A stretch of 9,244 bases of DNA from Cryomorphaceae bacterium (GTDB lineage: Bacteria > Bacteroidota > Bacteroidia > Flavobacteriales > Schleiferiaceae), in assembly GCA_003451355.1 (NCBI GenBank), contig DMDX01000174.1, positions 18,596 to 27,839 of the forward strand, written 5' to 3'. Each line of letters starts with the position of its first letter. Within the stretch, counting starts at the first letter, position 1. Position numbers and translations under genes: made by a program. The notes below the pieces were generated by a model. The model did no database searches, was not told where the DNA came from, and was given only the letters and a program-made list of their open reading frames with translations. Below are positions 6,373 through 9,244 of this stretch, piece by piece.

Positions 6373-6904
6373 GAAGTATAAATTCTACGCGCTGTTCCAC
6401 GGATGCCCGTGGAACCTCAATGAGTTCGTAGCCCAACGCGGAGTACGTTGAGACAAGTGATTCGTGGACTTGGACTGCCGTTTCAAAGGGTTCCCAGCGC
6501 TCGCCGTCAGTGCGGTAAATGGCCTCCCAGGGCGGAAAGATGAACACTTTGTAGTGGTAGGGGTAGGGCGTGGGGTCCATCCATGTAGGTACCTCTTTGT
6601 CGCCCGCCTGTAGGTAGCTGAGTGTGTCAAGCAGGCTGCGGTCAAAAAACACATCACCCTCGGTTCGCGACGCCTCGGCGTGCTGGGCTGCGCGGAGCTT
6701 CCAAATGACTTCTGAAAAGGCCAAAAGGTTGCGCCATGGATCGTCTCCGCCGAGTTTTGTGCCCTCTTGAGTGATGATGTCCCGCGAAATTTCGTGCAGC
6801 ACCGGGTACCCAAGCTCCTGGAGGAACGCGACTACCGAAGTTTTTCCGGTAGATGGGGCGCCAGTGAGCACGATGCGGCGGGTTGCGGTGTTACTTTGAG
6901 TCAT
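6353..6904 (-). CDS. AAA_28-type P-loop ATPase / kinase-like protein
   Basis: A 183-residue P-loop NTPase. From the ATG at 6904 it has the strand-loop RRIVLTGAPSTGKTSV with Walker A GAPSTGKT (15-22), a conserved HEISRDIITQEG segment (37-48), a DR-type second motif FFDRSLLD (86-93), and the arginine-rich lid-like YRTDGERWEPF (130-140). This pattern matches the AAA_28 family, related to the NadR ribosylnicotinamide-kinase and thymidylate-kinase folds. The substrate is unknown; phosphorylation of a nucleoside-like small molecule is a reasonable inference. A TTG at 6916 would add four residues, but the ATG at 6904 is preferred because it sits directly before the family core. The start codon overlaps the divergent DUF493 start within CATG. 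The end overlaps recQ by 20 bp, implying co-transcription and probably coupled translation. No transmembrane segment is seen. Confidence 0.85.
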   Translation of the reverse strand: MTQSNTATRRIVLTGAPSTGKTSVVAFLQELGYPVLHEISRDIITQEGTKLGGDDPWRNLLAFSEVIWKLRAAQHAEASRTEGDVFFDRSLLDTLSYLQAGDKEVPTWMDPTPYPYHYKVFIFPPWEAIYRTDGERWEPFETAVQVHESLVSTYSALGYELIEVPRASVEQRVEFILHVLGRK

Positions 6905-7169
6905 GGAAGAAGTCAAATTTCGGGAACTACTGGAGCAAAACTACACCTGGCCCGCACTGTACATGTTTAAATTCATTTGTCCGGCAGACAATGAGGCCAT
7001 TGCCCGCCTGCAGCGGCTCTTCGATCCCGAGGTAGCGGAACTTTCGCTTCGTCCATCCTCAAAAGGAAACTATGTATCATTCACAGCTAAAGAGCTGATG
7101 ATGAGCGTAGATGCCGTAATAGAACGCTACGAACAAGCCCGGGGAATCCCCGGGCTCATCAGTCTCTAA
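6903..7169 (+). CDS. DUF493 (YbeD-like) family protein
   Basis: An 88-residue small protein. The run TWPALYMFKFICPADN (15-30), the helix NEAIARLQRLF, SLRPSSKGNYVSFTAKELMM (48-67) and the end IPGLISL match the Bacteroidota branch of the DUF493/YbeD family. E. coli YbeD has a ferredoxin-like fold resembling ACT-type regulatory domains; its function is not established. No catalytic motif, signal peptide or membrane helix is visible. The ATG at 6903 gives the expected N-terminus and shares bases with the divergent ATPase ATG. Its TAA shares bases with the clpC stop on the other strand, so all of its control signals must lie in neighbouring or its own coding sequence. Just upstream is TTACTTTG (6891-6898), a one-mismatch -7-like box too close to the ATG to give more than a near-leaderless message. 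Confidence 0.88.
   Translation: MEEVKFRELLEQNYTWPALYMFKFICPADNEAIARLQRLFDPEVAELSLRPSSKGNYVSFTAKELMMSVDAVIERYEQARGIPGLISL
6936..6943 (-). promoter_or_regulatory. Candidate -7 element for the ATPase-recQ-fmt operon
   Basis: Read on the minus strand, TAGTTTTG (6936-6943) matches the Bacteroidota -7 consensus TAnnTTTG at all fixed positions. It would place a transcription start near 6929-6932, about 25-28 nt before the ATG at 6904. No TTG was found at the expected -33 distance, and the element lies inside the DUF493 coding sequence, so it could be chance. An operon promoter must lie somewhere here because the two start codons leave no intergenic DNA. Confidence 0.35.
7136..7156. terminator. GC-rich hairpin in the last codons of the DUF493 gene, possible bidirectional terminator
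   Basis: A perfect 9-bp inverted repeat, AGCCCGGGG (7136-7144) and CCCCGGGCT (7148-7156), with an AAT loop. It ends 10 bp before the DUF493 stop codon, at the point where this gene converges with clpC. It encodes the residues ARGIPGL, so it lies inside the coding frame. There is no U-tract on either strand, which argues against a classical intrinsic terminator. Position and stem strength still suggest a pause, termination or mRNA 3'-end protecting role for one or both transcripts. Confidence 0.5.
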
Positions 7170-9244
7170 GCGCTAGGTTCGTTTCCTTCGGCCGGTTGCT
7201 CTTTTGCAGATGGCTCTGCGGCGTCAGATACAGATAGCTGGGCTGACGTAATCGCCAAACTCAGAAGCTCAGCTCCTTCGGTGCCCGAGAACACTACGGT
7301 ATCTCCGGGATGAAAAGTTCCCTTCACAATTTCTTCGGCCAAGGGGTCCTCAACGTAACGCTGAATAGCCCGTTGCAGCGGACGCGCTCCAAATTTCGGA
7401 TCAAAGCCTTTGTCAGCTAAAAATGCTACGGCACTGTCCTCAATGTGCACATGGTACTCAAGTGCCTCCATTCGCTGAAGCAAGCTGCGCAGTTCGATGT
7501 GTACAATTTTTGAAATATCGTCGCGTTCAAGCGGTTCAAAGACAATTACATCATCAATTCGGTTGAGGAATTCCGGAGCGAATGCTTTCTTTAGTGCAGA
7601 TTCAATCACCCCGTTCGCAAGGTTTTCTGAACTGTCTTGACGCGTTTTGGTACCGAAGCCCACGCCAGTTCCAAAATCCTTTAGCTGGCGCGAACCGATG
7701 TTCGACGTCATGATAATGAGCGAGTTCTTGAAATCCACTTTGCGCCCGAGGCTGTCGGTCATGTGGCCGTCGTCCAGTGCCTGAAGCAAGAGATTGTACA
7801 CATCAGGATGAGCCTTTTCAATTTCATCAAGGAGTACTACCGAATAGGGTTTACGGCGAACTTTTTCAGTCAGCTGACCGCCCTCTTCGTAGCCGACGTA
7901 TCCCGGAGGCGCTCCCACGAGCCGCGAAATCGCAAACTTTTCCATGTACTCAGACATGTCGATACGAATCAGTGCGTCGGCAGAGTCGAAGAGCTGGATT
8001 GCGATCTCTTTCGCAAGTTGGGTTTTTCCGACACCCGTTGGTCCGAGGAAAATAAATGATCCGACTGGTTTATTGGGATCTTTGAGGCCTGCACGGTTGC
8101 GCTGAATAGCGCGAACCACCTTGCGAACCGCATCATCTTGTCCAATGATCTTGTTCTTAATGTCTTGCTCCATGGCAGCAAGCTTAACAAGTTCATCTTT
8201 AGACACTTTTCGCACCGGAATTCCGGTCATCATCGAAACTACTTGCGCGATATCGTCCTCAGTTACGGGTGCGCGATTCTTGCGAACCTCCTCATCCCAT
8301 TCAGACTGAACAAGTGCTAGTTTGTTCTCAATATTTTTTTCGTCGTCGCGAAGCTTGGCCGCCTCTTCGTAGCGTTGCTTTTTTACGACTTCCATCTTCT
8401 GCTTTCGCACGGCTTCGAGTTGCTCCTCGAGCTCGCGAACGCCTTCCGGGACCGAAATAGACCCTAAGTGCACGCGGCTTCCGGCTTCGTCGAGTGCGTC
8501 AATCGCCTTGTCGGGCAGGAAGCGATCAGGCACGTAGCGAACCGTGAGTGATACACATGCTGCCAGGGCTTCATCAGTGTACGAAACGTTGTGGTGCTCT
8601 TCGTACTTAGATTTTAAGTTCTCCAGAATCTGAAGCGTTTCAGCAGGGGTAGGGGGATCGACGATAACTTTTTGAAAGCGGCGCTCAAGGGCGCCATCCT
8701 TTTCGATATACTGACGGTATTCGTCGAGGGTCGTCGCTCCGATGCACTGAATCTCACCGCGCGCCAGAGCTGGCTTGAACATGTTGCTCGCGTCGAGTGA
8801 GCCCGTGGCTCCGCCCGCACCCACAATGGTGTGGATTTCGTCGATGAACAATATGATGTCGTCGTTTTTCTCGAGCTCGTTCATGAGCGCCTTCATGCGC
8901 TCTTCGAACTGGCCACGGTACTTGGTTCCGGCTACGAGGCTGGCCAGGTCTAGGGTCACGACGCGCTTGCCAAAGAGCACGCGGCTCACTTGCTTCTGTA
9001 CGATTTTGAGCGCGAGGCCCTCGGCGATTGCGGATTTACCGACGCCGGGCTCACCAATCAGGAGTGGATTGTTTTTTTTACGGCGGCTCAGTACTTGACT
9101 TACGCGTTCAATCTCTTTTTCGCGACCCACCACGGGGTCGAGTTTGTCTTCGATGGCCAACTTGGTCAAGTCGCGTCCAAAATTATCAAGTACGGGAGTT
9201 TTGCTCTTGGGGTCGCCCGCTTTACCTGGACGGGGAGCGCTTCC
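7166..9244 (-). CDS. clpC: ClpC-type AAA+ unfoldase, ATPase subunit of Clp protease (N-terminus outside window)
   Basis: The visible 692 residues lack only the N-terminal Clp-N domain, which lies beyond the right edge; the frame is open to 9244. The linker SKTPVLDNFGRDL leads into D1 with Walker A GEPGVGKS (64-71) and Walker B ILFIDE (131-136). A UVR-like coiled region (about 270-316, with KKQRYEEAAKLRDDE) marks ClpC rather than ClpA or ClpB. D2 has Walker A GPTGVGKT (401-408), Walker B VVLLDE (469-474), the pore loop GYVGYEEGG, the VGF motif (528-530) expected to dock on ClpP, and sensor-2 GARPLQR (619-625). The protein unfolds substrates with ATP and threads them into ClpP. The last 25 or so residues are a low-complexity Ala/Glu/Pro/Ser tail. 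The internal TTG at 9169 is not a start. The stop overlaps the convergent DUF493 stop. Confidence 0.96.
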   Translation of the reverse strand, partial: GSAPRPGKAGDPKSKTPVLDNFGRDLTKLAIEDKLDPVVGREKEIERVSQVLSRRKKNNPLLIGEPGVGKSAIAEGLALKIVQKQVSRVLFGKRVVTLDLASLVAGTKYRGQFEERMKALMNELEKNDDIILFIDEIHTIVGAGGATGSLDASNMFKPALARGEIQCIGATTLDEYRQYIEKDGALERRFQKVIVDPPTPAETLQILENLKSKYEEHHNVSYTDEALAACVSLTVRYVPDRFLPDKAIDALDEAGSRVHLGSISVPEGVRELEEQLEAVRKQKMEVVKKQRYEEAAKLRDDEKNIENKLALVQSEWDEEVRKNRAPVTEDDIAQVVSMMTGIPVRKVSKDELVKLAAMEQDIKNKIIGQDDAVRKVVRAIQRNRAGLKDPNKPVGSFIFLGPTGVGKTQLAKEIAIQLFDSADALIRIDMSEYMEKFAISRLVGAPPGYVGYEEGGQLTEKVRRKPYSVVLLDEIEKAHPDVYNLLLQALDDGHMTDSLGRKVDFKNSLIIMTSNIGSRQLKDFGTGVGFGTKTRQDSSENLANGVIESALKKAFAPEFLNRIDDVIVFEPLERDDISKIVHIELRSLLQRMEALEYHVHIEDSAVAFLADKGFDPKFGARPLQRAIQRYVEDPLAEEIVKGTFHPGDTVVFSGTEGAELLSLAITSAQLSVSDAAEPSAKEQPAEGNEPSA

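Noticed and set aside
6905..6916. An upstream TTG start adding four residues to the P-loop ATPase
   Set aside because: An ATG at 6904 lies directly before the conserved core and the extra residues show no family similarity; TTG starts are less common.
7166..9169. A TTG at 9169 as the start of a complete Clp ATPase
   Set aside because: The frame continues to the window edge with the conserved linker SKTPVLDNFGRDL, so the TTG is an internal leucine codon and the gene is truncated by the window.
3534..9244. A possible defence or mobile system built from RecQ, the P-loop ATPase, HU and ClpC
   Set aside because: No nuclease, integrase, toxin, methylase or phage-like gene is present, composition looks uniform by eye, and every recognisable gene is core housekeeping or a widespread conserved family.

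Overview
The window looks like ordinary chromosomal housekeeping DNA from a member of the Bacteroidota, probably a Flavobacteriales-like lineage with moderately high GC. Four things support this. A near-consensus Bacteroidota promoter (TTG, 19 bp, TATATTTG) lies in front of the HU gene. No clear Shine-Dalgarno sequence was seen at the start codons examined. The RecQ has its zinc cysteines near the C-terminus, a form I know from Bacteroidota genomes. The ClpC and SucD sequences also resemble that phylum. There is no sign of phage, insertion sequence, CRISPR array, tRNA or rRNA, and no gene-free stretch over 300 bases. The longest gap is 73 bp.

Left part, 1-3123. The tail of succinyl-CoA synthetase alpha (sucD) is followed 2 bp later by a class IV PLP aminotransferase (pabC/ilvE-like). 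This gene converges with, and overlaps by 13 bp, a YqgE/AlgH-family gene on the minus strand. A 21-bp gap separates yqgE from the divergent pdxH (PLP synthesis), which overlaps a Gfo/Idh/MocA-family sugar-type dehydrogenase through an ATGA junction. A strong hairpin at 3146-3168 stops transcription from both sides.

Middle part, 3191-6904, all minus strand. Read in transcription order, this is a small P-loop ATPase/kinase-like protein (AAA_28 type), recQ (20-bp overlap), fmt (16-bp gap) and an HU-type DNA-binding protein. The HU gene has its own promoter just behind the fmt stop codon and should be expressible independently.

Right part, 6903-9244. A DUF493 (YbeD-like) gene on the plus strand is fitted between its neighbours with no spare DNA. 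Its ATG overlaps the divergent ATG of the ATPase gene inside a single CATG. Its TAA overlaps the stop of the convergent clpC within CTAA, and a strong hairpin sits in its last codons. clpC (both AAA+ modules, UVR region, ClpP-docking VGF loop) runs off the right edge without its N-terminal domain.

I found no convincing new multi-gene system. The points most worth checking are the CATG start-codon overlap, the terminator-like hairpin inside the DUF493 coding sequence, the AAA_28 protein of unknown substrate coupled to recQ, and the non-canonical domain order of RecQ.
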